A stretch of 64,000 nucleotides of DNA. Origin: Leuctra nigra (Eukaryota > Arthropoda > Insecta > Plecoptera > Leuctridae). Both the position numbers and the translations under genes were made by a program. The stretch lies in contig OW203762.1 in the NCBI GenBank assembly GCA_934045905.1, forward strand, positions 51,671,411 through 51,735,410. Direction: 5' to 3'. Positions within the stretch are counted from its first letter, which is position 1, and the number at the start of each line of letters is the position of its first letter. This document shows positions 21,945 through 31,495 of the stretch, in pieces. The notes under the pieces were generated by a model. It saw nothing but the letters and a program-made list of their open reading frames with translations, did no database searches and had not been told where the DNA came from.

Positions 21945-22490
21945 GACCCTTTAGTGTAGTTTCTTGTTTATTGTAACCGAGCTTCTAAGATTGACAGATT
22001 ACAACATCTGAAATAATGAAATAATTTTGACTTAGTTGTAAACACCTAATATACCTAGTAATGGAGCCATTTTGTGTGGTTTCTTGTTTCGTAACTGAAC
22101 CATCAAGATTGACAAATTAGCATAATTAAAATATTAAATTTATTTTAGAAACTTAAAGTTGTGATCACGTAATGGATGCACGTAATGGAGCCTTTTTGTG
22201 TGGTTTCTTGTTTCGTGTTGTTCTTGTTTCTTGTTGAGCCACCAATATTGACAAATTAACTCTATTTTAAATAATTAAATAAGTGTGACAAATGAAAAGT
22301 TGTAGCTATATACTGAATATTGGTAATGGAGCCTTTACTGTATTTTACTATTTACTTAATTAACTGAATTTTACATAATTAAATTATTCGAATAAATTAA
22401 AAGCTGGGACAACCTTGTGCACCCAGTAATGGAGCCTTTTTTGTGTGGTTTCTAGTTTAGTAACTGAGCCACCAAGATTCTGTTGATTAG
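21945..22490 (+). repeat. Degenerate ~110-bp tandem repeat
   Basis: About five units start near 21943, 22060, 22184, 22326 and 22430. Each opens with a TAATGGAGCCTTTTTGTGTG-like start, followed by GTTTCTTGTTTCGTAACTGA and AGCCACCAAGATTGACAAAT in the better copies. Units differ by many substitutions and indels, so the array is old. Confidence 0.65.
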
Positions 22491-22685
22491 CATGACCACG
22501 AATTGTTTTATTGCACAACTTTACGTACAACGTATACATTGACAATCATTATTAGAGTCCAATGAGAATAATATTAAAAAGAGTAGCTATGTTATCGTTG
22601 AATGTATTCGGATTAACATTTTGAATATATACACAAGAAGGTTAAACATTTTTTAAGTAAATAAAAAGATAAAAAATAAAACGTT

Positions 22686-22757
22686 TGTTACGGGGATCGA
22701 ACCCGGCAACGCCGTGATCGAAGTCACTTGCCTCATGTGACCGAGCCAATTCGCCAC
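22686..22757 (-). repeat. tRNA-like sequence, SINE head
   Basis: On the - strand the B box CCGGGTTCGATCCCCG is intact with a 4-bp T stem, and a TGGCTCGGTCACATG A-box-like segment lies upstream. The acceptor ends do not pair, so it is not a working tRNA gene. A shared block (TATCAAAGAAGAAAGGTGGA at 22784) recurs next to the second copy at 23094. Confidence 0.5.
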
Positions 22758-22997
22758 ACTGATTTATAAACCTGTGTAGTATATCAAAGAAGAAAGGTGG
22801 AGCGTAAAACGACGTGCGCAATTCCTGATTCCCTGATATCTTCAGTGTTCACGATGGCAACTGGCGTGCCGCGATTGCGATGTTTCGGTCTATTGATGAT
22901 CTTCACAGCATCCCTGGACCTCTCATTTGAATATATATCCATGAAGGTATCATCGCTTATACAAATTAAAAAATAATATATGAAAAAAAAAGTTTTC

Positions 22998-23070
22998 CGG
23001 GATCGGGAATCGAACGTGTTATGCAGATGTCGAAGCCAGCTGCCTTCCTAACATGAGCTATCAGTCCGAT
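22998..23070 (-). repeat. Second tRNA-like sequence, SINE head
   Basis: On the - strand GATAGCTCATGTTAGGAAGG resembles an A box and CACGTTCGATTCCCG a B box. Acceptor pairing is absent. It is followed on the + strand by TATCAAAGAAGAAGGGCGGA, the same block as beside the first copy, so the two belong to one repeat family in the same orientation. Confidence 0.5.
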
Positions 23071-23405
23071 GGGAATTAGAGCCGCTGTTTAGTGTATCAA
23101 AGAAGAAGGGCGGAACGTAAATATTGATAATTTTCCCACTTCCGGTTTAAATTTATTGATTTTTCTTGAAGTGGAGTGTCTAGCAATACATTGTCTTTAT
23201 TGTTGCCAAATTTCAAAACTCTCGATGGACCCGTTTGACTTTTAAAATATTTAAAATTTAAAATTGTAATAACTTCACTTCCGGTCAAAATGTTTCAGAT
23301 TTTCTTTCAAAGGGCACTGCTATAAATATGACTCTATGTCTCTGCCAAATTTCAACTCTCTAGACCAAACCGTGTAACCTGTGGAGATGGGCAAACCAAC
23401 CGGCC

Positions 23406-23409
23406 GTGC

Positions 23410-23446
<37 letters not shown>

Positions 23447-23447
23447 A
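23406..23447 (+). repeat. (CTAA)n microsatellite
   Basis: About ten uninterrupted CTAA tetramers. It is probably associated with the adjacent SINE-like sequence. Confidence 0.9.
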
Positions 23448-23893
23448 TGAAAGTCAATCCTTGCATGTTTGAGGCCCAAAATTCACCCCGAAGGGATGAT
23501 CGCAGCACTTTGATATTTGGTTAGGTGTTGTCAGGTGGCTAAATATACCCGATAACCATGGTTTTCAACTTTCATTTCTAAATGCTTGCATGCGTATTGA
23601 CACCCCGAAATCGGGCCCGAAGCGCTTGCAGTATAAGTCTGGTAGTAGCTCGCACGTTGTATTAGAGCGGTGCTTGGCAGCGTCGAGCTAGCGCCCGACT
23701 AGAACTATACATAGCTTACACGTCCATTTGTATAGGTAAAACCTGATGTGTGATACAAATGCAATCTGTGCAAAGGGATATTGTGAAATGCCTTGATTCT
23801 ATTCTATCGACTGTCAGAAATTTACAAACGACTAACATGGTTAAATTTGTGAAATCATTCATACCATGGTACCTAATAACTATAAGTAATAAT

Positions 23894-24092
23894 TGTGTTG
23901 TTATCAATCAATACTTAATAAACTACATAAGTTATTTAATTGAAACAGATAATTATAAGAATATAATGTGGTAGTCTTCTTTATTCTAAAACAGCCAGCA
24001 ACTAACAATGTAACCACTCTAGTCACACTAGGGACTATGTTCACTTCCTGTTGGCACTGCCTTCTAGATCATCAGTTCTAGCCAACATCACA
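23894..24092 (-). repeat. 3' LTR of the Gypsy element
   Basis: It is the downstream LTR in element orientation, 199 bp, identical by eye to 28204-28402. Confidence 0.95.
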
Positions 24093-24103
24093 TCCCCCTT
24101 TTT
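24093..24103 (-). promoter_or_regulatory. Polypurine tract
   Basis: On the - strand AAAAAGGGGGA directly precedes the 3' LTR start TGTGATG. This is the expected primer for plus-strand synthesis. Confidence 0.85.
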
Positions 24104-24174
24104 GGGTACTAACAAACATGAATACAACTTATGAAATTTCAAACTAATAGTACAAATGTTAGAATTAGACAATG

Positions 24175-27100
24175 CTAATAATCATTGAATCTTTGTGGTC
24201 TTTGAATGACTCTGCCCCGCCTAGAACGATATGCTCCGGGTGGTGTTGCTGGTTCATCCTGTGGTTCATCCTGTGGCTCGTCCGCTGCTGCCGGACCGGG
24301 CACATCTGGTTTCGGTGATGGCATGAGGTGGACTCGATTTCTTCTGAGTGTCCCCTCTGATGTCTCTACATGATATGACCGCGGAGTGGTACCGGCTGCT
24401 ATCACCTGGCCATATTTCTTCTGATCTGTAACATATACATGTGAACCTAATTCTAACGGTGGTAACTCTCTGGCACGATGTCTTCGGTCGTAATCGTGCT
24501 TCTGCTTCGCTTTCCTAGCCTCTTCCCTCCTTCTCCACGCTTGGGTGTTGATTTGATTAGGTAGTAGGTTGTCCGAAGCAGTTACTAGCGTTGTTCTTGG
24601 CTGTCGGCTCATTAGCATCTGCGCCGGACTACGCCCTGATGCTAGTGGTGTTGATCGGTATGCTAGCATTCCGAGATATACATCTTCTGACTTCTGCAGG
24701 ATACCTTTCATGGTTTTCACTGTCCGTTCCGCAAGTCCGTTCGCCTTTGGATATCTTGGGCTGCTGGTCACATGCTTGAATCCGTAGGTTGTTGCGAATC
24801 TTCGAAACTCGTCTGAGCTGAACTGCGGTCCGTTGTCTGAAACAACTTCTTCCGGAATTCCATACCTCGCAAATACCGACTTGATGCGATTGATGACATA
24901 CTTGCTGGTGGTTTTATCCAACAATAATACTTCAGGGAACTTTGAGTAATAATCTACAATTATCAAATACTTGTGTTCCTTGAGTTGAAACAAATCCATG
25001 GCTACTCTCTGCCATGCTCGCTCTGGCAAAGGTGTTGTCAATAACGGTTCTTGTGGATTTTCCCGGTGTTCCAAACAATGTTGACATTTGTTAACTACAT
25101 CTATAATATGCTGGCTCATTCCTGGCCACCACACTGACTGTCTGGCTCTCTCTCTACATTTATTAATCCCTAAGTGACCTTCATGGATTCTATGTAGAAT
25201 TTCCTTCTGCATACTTCCTGGTATGTACAGTCGTTGGTCTTTCATCAGAAGTCCCTGCTGGACAGTCAGGTTACCTCTTTCTTGAAAGAATGGAGCGGCA
25301 TTGGCTGCTAGGTCTCGCTTCGATGGCCACCCGTCAGCAATGTATCTTTTGACTTGTTGAGATGTACGATCCTCTTGCTGGGCTTTCCTTATCTCGTCGA
25401 GACGTGCATCCGTTGCTGGAAGCTCTCCTATGACCTGGTCAACACATTCGTTTATCTCTGCTTCAAACTCACAACATTGAGCAGAAGCAATTTCTACCGG
25501 CTCTCTGGACAGAGTGTCTGCCGTATGTAGATCTTTACCTGGAACATGCGAGATAGTAAATGCAAATCTCATCAATTTCATTCTCATTCTCAGAATTCTT
25601 GGTGACAGATCGCTCAGAGACTTCTTTAGCATTATGGGAACAAGAGGTAAATGATCAGTATGTACATGGAACTGTTTACCTATGAGGAAATTCTGGAACC
25701 TGTCACATGCCCATACAATTCCCAAAGCTTCCTTCTCGATCTGGGCATACCTGGTTTCAGTGTCGGTGAGTGATCTGGATGCGTACGCTACTGGCCGCCA
25801 AACATTGGACTCGTCCAGCTGTTCCAGAACACATCCCAAACCAAACGATGATGCGTCTGTCGTTAAACGGATCTCCCTATTGACGTCGTAGAACATTAAC
25901 GTCGGGGTCGTCGTCAACTTCTCCTTGATTTTTGTAAAAGCTTCTTCTTGAGGCGCTCCCCACTGAAAGTTGTCTCCTGACAAGAGTTCGCGAATTGGTT
26001 TTGTCATTACTGCCAGATTAGGAACGAACTTCATTAGTTGGTTAGTCATCCCCAGAAGTCTTCTTACGCCTGAAACATCTTTCGGACTTTTCATGAGATT
26101 TATTGCTGATGTCTTGCTGGGATCAACTTTCACTCCAGACTCTCCTAGAATGTAACCCAGAAACTTGACTGTGCTGACACCAAATTCACATTTTGCTTCA
26201 TTCAGTGTGACACCTGCATTACTGATTGCTGTAAGCACTGCTGACAGTCGTTGATCGTGTTCTTTCCTTGTTTCCCCAAAGATAAGAACATCGTCCATGT
26301 GACATACTACTCCGGGTAGTCCTTCGAGTAGTTCCGACATTTTCCTTTGATACACTTCTGGTGCCGAAGTTATCCCGAATGGAACCCTGTTGAACCAATA
26401 CCTACCATAGGGAGTAATAAAGGTTGTGAGCTTACGTGACTCTTCGGAAAGCTTGATCTGCCAGAATCCCGAATTCGCGTCTAATTTGCTGAACACAGTT
26501 GCTCTACCTAGGTGTCCCAAGGTTTCTTCCATAGCAGGCATAATATGACGCTCCCGCTGGACACTTCTATTCAGGTGTGTAAGATCTACACATATTCTTA
26601 CGTTTCCATTTTTCTTCGGCACTACCACCATTCCTGCGCACCAATCTGTTGGCTCGTCGACCTTGGAGATAACACCTGCTTTCTCCATCTTCTCAAGTTC
26701 CTCTTTTACCTTTGGCAAGAGTGGTATTGCTACTCGACGTGGAACGGCGATGGCGAATGGTTCTGCTCCAGCTTGGAGCCGTATCTTGTACTCGCCTTTC
26801 AATTCACCCAATCCCGTGAACAGAGATGGGTATTCTTTCTTGACGTCTCCTTGGCTCAGTGGATCAATCTGCTTTACCGCGTGGATCTGCTGAACTAGGT
26901 TTAAACTTCTGATTGCTGGTCGGCCCAGTAGTGCACTGCTTAGGTTGCTGACCACAAAGATGTCTTGAACAGACTTGTTTTGTTTTACTTGAAATGTTGC
27001 TTTAAACTGACCTTTGACATCTAAGGTTGCTCGTCCTGGTCCCAGAAGTGTCTTCGTCGTTGGACTAAGCTTATGCTTGGAAAACCTGGATTTGTATTCC

Positions 27101-28125
27101 TCTTCCGAGAGTACAGTTACATCGGCACCTGTGTCAATTTTGAATTGTGTTCGCTTACCATTTACTAGTAGTGTCACGAACCATGGGTCGTCGGTGGTGT
27201 CCCCGTCTATCGTACCTAGATATACTTCGGGTTGCTGGCCTCCGGTTCGCACTTCGTGTACCGTTGACTGCTTCTTCTTACTGCGGCAGTGTTTCTCGAA
27301 GTGGCCCATGATGTTACAGCTTCTGCACTTCACCTCCCTCGCTGGACAATCTCGTATCGGGTGAGATGGTGTGCGTCCACATCTGGTACAGCGGTCTGCA
27401 GATTTATTCTGACCACTGTAGCTGCTCGACGGCTTGAAATGTTCCTGTTGCTGGTGAGAACGGGCACCTGAATGCTGAAACTTAGGTTTATTTGATTTAA
27501 CCATATCAACATTCGCATCATTGCTTTCTAACCCCCTCAGGATCTTCTGCTGACCTCGAATGTCTTCATGTACTCGGACCTTATCGATGGCCTTCTTCAA
27601 AGTTAGCTCTGCATCCATTTGCAAAGTTTCGGATAACTTGGTGTCTCTAAGACCTACCACTAACCTATCTCTGATAAGTTCTTCCTGTAGTGCTCCATAC
27701 GCACAATGTTTTACTAATGTATACAATGATGTTATAAACTCAGCCGCTGATTCCCCCTCTTCTTGCTTCCTCTGATGGAATTTGGCTCTTTCAAATATCA
27801 CATTTCTCCTTTTGACAAAGTGAGAATTAAACTTTTCTACAACCAATTCATAATCATCTTCTTCTAGGGCAGTGAGCTCCATAGAAAGTAAGATATCCTC
27901 CGCTTCATCTCCCATACAGTAAATGAGATGATGGACCTGTCTTGACTTACTTGCTTTGTCCAGACAACTTGAAATACGGAAACGCTCGTATCTCCGAATC
28001 CACCTGGTCCATGTTTGTGGATCGGTGAAGTCGAATTTTGGAGGTGGTTGTAATTGAGTAGTAGAATCGGCTTGAGGTAATGGCTGTTGTTGAACATGAA
28101 CATTGGCCTCATCTCCGAGCACCAT
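24175..28125 (-). CDS. Gag-Pol polyprotein of Ty3/Gypsy retrotransposon
   Basis: A single frame of 1316 residues from the ATG at 28125; the frame is open further upstream into the LTR, but without an ATG. Order, with approximate residues: gag capsid-like helical region 1-235; two zinc knuckles (CX2CX5HX4C near 244 and CX2CX4HX4C near 265); aspartic protease with DTGAD near 331; reverse transcriptase with an MDD active site at 610-612; RNase H with TTDASS near 754; integrase with an HHCC zinc domain near 978-1019 and D, D, E catalytic residues near 1041, 1095 and 1131; a short basic and acidic-repeat tail. Every catalytic signature I can identify is present and there is no stop or frameshift, so the product may be functional. 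Gag and Pol share one frame. It resembles the K02A2.6-type proteins of invertebrate genomes, possibly Mag-related; the lineage is inference. Confidence 0.96.
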   Translation of the reverse strand: MVLGDEANVHVQQQPLPQADSTTQLQPPPKFDFTDPQTWTRWIRRYERFRISSCLDKASKSRQVHHLIYCMGDEAEDILLSMELTALEEDDYELVVEKFNSHFVKRRNVIFERAKFHQRKQEEGESAAEFITSLYTLVKHCAYGALQEELIRDRLVVGLRDTKLSETLQMDAELTLKKAIDKVRVHEDIRGQQKILRGLESNDANVDMVKSNKPKFQHSGARSHQQQEHFKPSSSYSGQNKSADRCTRCGRTPSHPIRDCPAREVKCRSCNIMGHFEKHCRSKKKQSTVHEVRTGGQQPEVYLGTIDGDTTDDPWFVTLLVNGKRTQFKIDTGADVTVLSEEEYKSRFSKHKLSPTTKTLLGPGRATLDVKGQFKATFQVKQNKSVQDIFVVSNLSSALLGRPAIRSLNLVQQIHAVKQIDPLSQGDVKKEYPSLFTGLGELKGEYKIRLQAGAEPFAIAVPRRVAIPLLPKVKEELEKMEKAGVISKVDEPTDWCAGMVVVPKKNGNVRICVDLTHLNRSVQRERHIMPAMEETLGHLGRATVFSKLDANSGFWQIKLSEESRKLTTFITPYGRYWFNRVPFGITSAPEVYQRKMSELLEGLPGVVCHMDDVLIFGETRKEHDQRLSAVLTAISNAGVTLNEAKCEFGVSTVKFLGYILGESGVKVDPSKTSAINLMKSPKDVSGVRRLLGMTNQLMKFVPNLAVMTKPIRELLSGDNFQWGAPQEEAFTKIKEKLTTTPTLMFYDVNREIRLTTDASSFGLGCVLEQLDESNVWRPVAYASRSLTDTETRYAQIEKEALGIVWACDRFQNFLIGKQFHVHTDHLPLVPIMLKKSLSDLSPRILRMRMKLMRFAFTISHVPGKDLHTADTLSREPVEIASAQCCEFEAEINECVDQVIGELPATDARLDEIRKAQQEDRTSQQVKRYIADGWPSKRDLAANAAPFFQERGNLTVQQGLLMKDQRLYIPGSMQKEILHRIHEGHLGINKCRERARQSVWWPGMSQHIIDVVNKCQHCLEHRENPQEPLLTTPLPERAWQRVAMDLFQLKEHKYLIIVDYYSKFPEVLLLDKTTSKYVINRIKSVFARYGIPEEVVSDNGPQFSSDEFRRFATTYGFKHVTSSPRYPKANGLAERTVKTMKGILQKSEDVYLGMLAYRSTPLASGRSPAQMLMSRQPRTTLVTASDNLLPNQINTQAWRRREEARKAKQKHDYDRRHRARELPPLELGSHVYVTDQKKYGQVIAAGTTPRSYHVETSEGTLRRNRVHLMPSPKPDVPGPAAADEPQDEPQDEPATPPGAYRSRRGRVIQRPQRFNDY

Positions 28126-28186
28126 TTTTCTTGCTTTTCTTACACCGAAAATAACGTAATACTGCGTAAATTTACTGGTTTTCTTA

Positions 28187-28203
28187 CTCACGCGCCGCCA
28201 CCA
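28187..28203 (-). promoter_or_regulatory. Primer-binding site
   Basis: On the - strand TGGTGGCGGCGCGTGAG immediately follows the 5' LTR. It begins with the TGG that pairs with a tRNA CCA end. I could not assign the tRNA with confidence. Confidence 0.6.
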
Positions 28204-28402
28204 TGTGTTGTTATCAATCAATACTTAATAAACTACATAAGTTATTTAATTGAAACAGATAATTATAAGAATATAATGTGGTAGTCTTCTTTATTCTAAA
28301 ACAGCCAGCAACTAACAATGTAACCACTCTAGTCACACTAGGGACTATGTTCACTTCCTGTTGGCACTGCCTTCTAGATCATCAGTTCTAGCCAACATCA
28401 CA
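28204..28402 (-). repeat. 5' LTR of the Gypsy element
   Basis: It is the upstream LTR in element orientation and presumably carries the promoter. It is identical by eye to the other copy. Confidence 0.95.
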
Positions 28403-28407
28403 ATAAT

Positions 28408-29181
28408 ATAAGTTTGATGGTATGCATAAAGTTACAAGAAGGTATCGAGAATAGTCACAGTACCTAACTGCCAAAATAGTATTGATAAATCCTGCATCAA
28501 ACGCAAATCTAGCATATCTTCAATGTATTTATTTTCGTTGTTTCGGCTTTAAAAACCCATGAGTAAGTATGTATAATTCTACTCGTTCTTTAGAATCTTT
28601 ATACCTATCTATGTGCATTTGGCGTTACCTTTCTATCACCCACCTGCTCGAATCGAAGACTTTTGAATTTTGTGAGCATTGTCTGATTTTCATGTTTTTT
28701 TCTTCAAAACATGACGTATATGTTCACAGAAAGTTTTCTTATGAATTATCAATGCGAACATATTATATTTTAATATATTATATTTTATGCAATTATTATT
28801 TAAAGAAACAAGGATTATTGGTATATAAGGGCTTTCTGCGAAAGAGAATACGCCTTGCTTGCTCAGCATAAATTACAACTTTTCACACCCAATTGCCTCC
28901 TCTTCCCGAGTGTTGTAACTATTTTCATCGGCCCAACGGGACACCCTGGTAGCTAATGATAAGCTACTCTTGCCCGCAGCACCGCAGCAAGCAACGCAAC
29001 GCACAACCAAACATTAATATTAATATTGGAGTGGCTTGTTGATTGGCCGGCGCGCGCTCAAAGGAAGACGAATGACACACTCGCTTTGTTCTCAACTTGC
29101 GATGCCACAGCGCCCCGGGCCAGCCAGGAGATTAGTTCCACGCAGCACGTGACAGACAGACGTGACACTCACGCGGCGATA
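28408..29181. other. Intergenic, nothing recognised
   Basis: AT-rich, turning GC-richer from about 28970 towards the minisatellite. No protein-like frame with support. Confidence 0.4.
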
Positions 29182-29528
29182 CGTGACATCACGTGGTGGA
29201 GGAGCCGGTCAGCGTGACATGACACGTGGTGGAGGAGCCGGGCAGCGTGACATGACACGTGGTGGAGGAGCCGGGCAGCGTGACATGACACGTGGTGGAG
29301 GAGCCGGGCAGCGTGACATGACACGTGGTGGAGGTGCCGGGCAGCGTGACATGACACGTGGTGGAGGAGCCGGGCAGCGTGACATGACACGTGGGGGAGG
29401 AGCCGGGCAGCGTGAACGGGCAGCGTGACATGACACGTGGTGGAGGTGCCGGGCAGCGTGACATGACACGTGGTGGAGGAGCCGGGCAGCGTGACATTCA
29501 CATCAAGCTGCCCGGCTCCTCCACCACG
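29182..29528 (+). repeat. 33-bp minisatellite with inverted terminal copy
   Basis: Nine copies of a 33-bp unit containing GACACGTGGTGGAGGAGCCG and GGGCAGCGTGACAT. One 14-bp partial unit lies near 29411-29424, where the rhythm breaks. Directly after the last unit, 29505-29528 reads AGCTGCCCGGCTCCTCCACC, the reverse complement of the unit, so the array end can form a hairpin. Units hold the E-box-like palindrome CACGTG. Confidence 0.9.
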
Positions 29529-29995
29529 TTGCAAAACTAAAAAATGCCAGCTAACCAGCGAAAAATTCCATCCTTGGCGAGAACCAAGGCAAAAAAATGG
29601 AGTGAAAAGAGACTTTGCCTGGAATCTCACCTTTCCACGTCCAACAATGTGGAAGTTGATAATGTGGTGGAGGTGCCGTGTCCCGTGCGAATGATCTTGA
29701 GCTTTTACTCTGTATTAGTTTAGGAACAAAAAGTATTCTCAATGCCTAGGCTGGAGAAGTTGGTAATTATGTTAATTTTTCTAGGAATTTCCAGGTAGTT
29801 TTTACTTACAAATCAAGCAAGTCTGTTATCATCTTTATAGAAGGACGTCAGGCATGGGTTTGTATAACCAAAGATAATTGTTAGTTCTGGTCTCGGCTTG
29901 ATAAATGAAGATAATTCTACGAAATATTTCCTCTTCAGAAGACGTGCAAAACAAAGAGCGATGTTTAGTTGTCCGCGAAGCACGTGGTGGATAAA

Positions 29996-30029
29996 ATGGC
30001 GCCCGTCGCCCTCGGGTTGGTCGATGCAG
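29996..30029 (+). other. Possible upstream exon ending in a strong donor
   Basis: AAAATGGCGCCC begins a short open stretch that ends CAG/GTGAGT at 30030, a near-consensus splice donor. It could be a 5' UTR exon of FoxB, or the first exon of an unrelated transcript that extends to the right. No protein similarity is visible in 11 codons. An acceptor candidate is GTGACGCAG, ending near 30408. Confidence 0.3.
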
Positions 30030-30565
30030 GTGAGTACGTCGCCGCGCGCCGTTGCAAGAACACACCAATGGGCGCGCAGGGAGGGTCGAGGAGGAGGACG
30101 AGGAGGCCGCCTCCTCTCGACTCGCTCAGGGGGCAGTGTGGCGGCAATCATCACAGCACCGAGGTGCACAGATTGTCATAACAGACAGCAAGCAATCCAT
30201 CAATCGCCTTGTAACAATCATAACAAAACTACTGTGTGTCATCTGTCAATGGACTTGCCAGCTTGACAGAAATGTGATCCAATTCATCGGCGTCTTACTC
30301 TTCTTGTGATAGAAATTATTATCAGTGATTAATTAATTAATAAGTATTAAAATCGATTTTTGTTTTGATCCGACGTTCGCGGTGTTGTCACGGCGTCTGT
30401 GACGCAGCCATGTGCCTATCTGCACTTGACTCTGTGACTCTGGTGCTCGGATTGCGCTTCTGGAGACAATGATGAAGGCATCTGGACACGTCGTATGTGA
30501 TCAACAGGTCGACGCCTCAGTGAATGATGTAAGTGCGTCAGCGAGTGCGTGAGCAGTCTCGAGCG

Positions 30566-31495
30566 ATGCCTCGACCGTCGCGAGAGTCCTACGGCGACCA
30601 GAAGCCGCCCTACTCCTACATCTCCTTGACGGCGATGGCTATCTGGAGTTCTCCGGACAAGATGCTGCCGCTGTCGGACATCTATCGCTTCATCACCGAA
30701 CGCTTCCCGTATTACCGTCGCAACACGCAGCGCTGGCAGAACTCCCTCCGACACAACCTCTCGTTCAACGACTGCTTCATCAAGGTGCCGCGACGCCCAG
30801 ATCGCCCGGGCAAGGGCGCGTACTGGGCGCTGCATCCGGCCGCGCTGGACATGTTCGAGAACGGCAGTTTTCTCAGGCGAAGGAAGAGGTTCAAACTACC
30901 GCAGCTCGAGCGAGAAGCGTTGGAAGTCGGCCTGGCGTCGATCACGTCGACGTCGACCAGCGTCACGACGGCACCTCCTCGACCTCCTGCGGCGCCTCCG
31001 AAGTCGTTTAGCATCGACAGTATCATGGAGACTCCGCAACCAATAGTCCCACCGCCGTCTGCAGCTCTCCTAGCAGCTCGTTCCTCAAATAACTTTAGTA
31101 ATATTAGCAATAGTTTCTATCCTCCGTACTTTCAACAACATCCACCTCCCGTGTGTCTGCCGTTCGGTCATCCACACGGCATGTTCCACCCTGCTGCCCT
31201 CTACGCGGCGGCCCTGGCCACCGCCGGTCTACTTCTTCCTCCCTTCAGCGCCGTCGGTAAGGCGCCGTCGAACCTCGTCAAGCCGCAGCCAATGATGGCG
31301 AACGACACCGCCGCCTTCCACTACGGACTAATGGGAAGCGTCGGGATGCCGAGGCCGGCGCCGCCACGCGTCGTCGAGATCATGGAAGACGCCTCCAAGT
31401 CGCCGACGCTGATGCTCGACGTCGGGGACACCGTGTCGTCCTCGTCATCTTCCTCGTCCTCGTCGGATATGACGCAGCCGGTTGCGGACTTCTGA
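30566..31495 (+). CDS. FoxB: Forkhead box protein B-type transcription factor
   Basis: Single-exon frame of 309 residues. The start is chosen at 30566 because FoxB proteins open [16 protein letters not shown]; the frame is open a little further upstream without an ATG. The forkhead winged-helix DNA-binding domain covers about residues 13-110, with recognition helix [19 protein letters not shown] at 53-71 and the wing [13 protein letters not shown]. At 148-154, FSIDSIM is an EH1-like motif that in many Fox proteins recruits Groucho/TLE co-repressors. Proline- and alanine-rich linkers and a run of eleven serines near the C terminus follow. FoxB (fd96Ca/fd96Cb in Drosophila) is a nuclear regulator of neural and ectodermal patterning. 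It is intronless here, as is common for FoxB genes. GC content is much higher than in its surroundings. Confidence 0.95.
   Translation: MPRPSRESYGDQKPPYSYISLTAMAIWSSPDKMLPLSDIYRFITERFPYYRRNTQRWQNSLRHNLSFNDCFIKVPRRPDRPGKGAYWALHPAALDMFENGSFLRRRKRFKLPQLEREALEVGLASITSTSTSVTTAPPRPPAAPPKSFSIDSIMETPQPIVPPPSAALLAARSSNNFSNISNSFYPPYFQQHPPPVCLPFGHPHGMFHPAALYAAALATAGLLLPPFSAVGKAPSNLVKPQPMMANDTAAFHYGLMGSVGMPRPAPPRVVEIMEDASKSPTLMLDVGDTVSSSSSSSSSSDMTQPVADF

Larger units (their letters stand above)
23894..28402 (-). mobile_element. Complete Ty3/Gypsy LTR retrotransposon
   Basis: The element is 4509 bp. Identical 199-bp direct repeats (23894-24092 and 28204-28402) bound a single gag-pol frame on the - strand. 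The flanks are ATAAT at 23889-23893 and 28403-28407, an exact 5-bp target duplication. LTRs begin TGTGATGTT and end AACACA in element orientation. A polypurine tract and a TGG-starting primer site abut the two LTRs. There is no env-like frame. Identical LTRs, an intact frame and an exact duplication show a very recent insertion that may still be mobile. Confidence 0.97.

Noticed and set aside
28126..28221. Longer gag start inside the LTR
   Set aside because: The added codons have no ATG and cross the primer-binding site; the first ATG is at 28125.
29162..29630. GGGAGQRDMTR-type and HVSCHAAR-type repeat proteins
   Set aside because: Translations of the 33-bp minisatellite in both directions.
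30416..31110. Minus-strand frames across FoxB
   Set aside because: Shadows of a GC-rich coding exon; no family resemblance.
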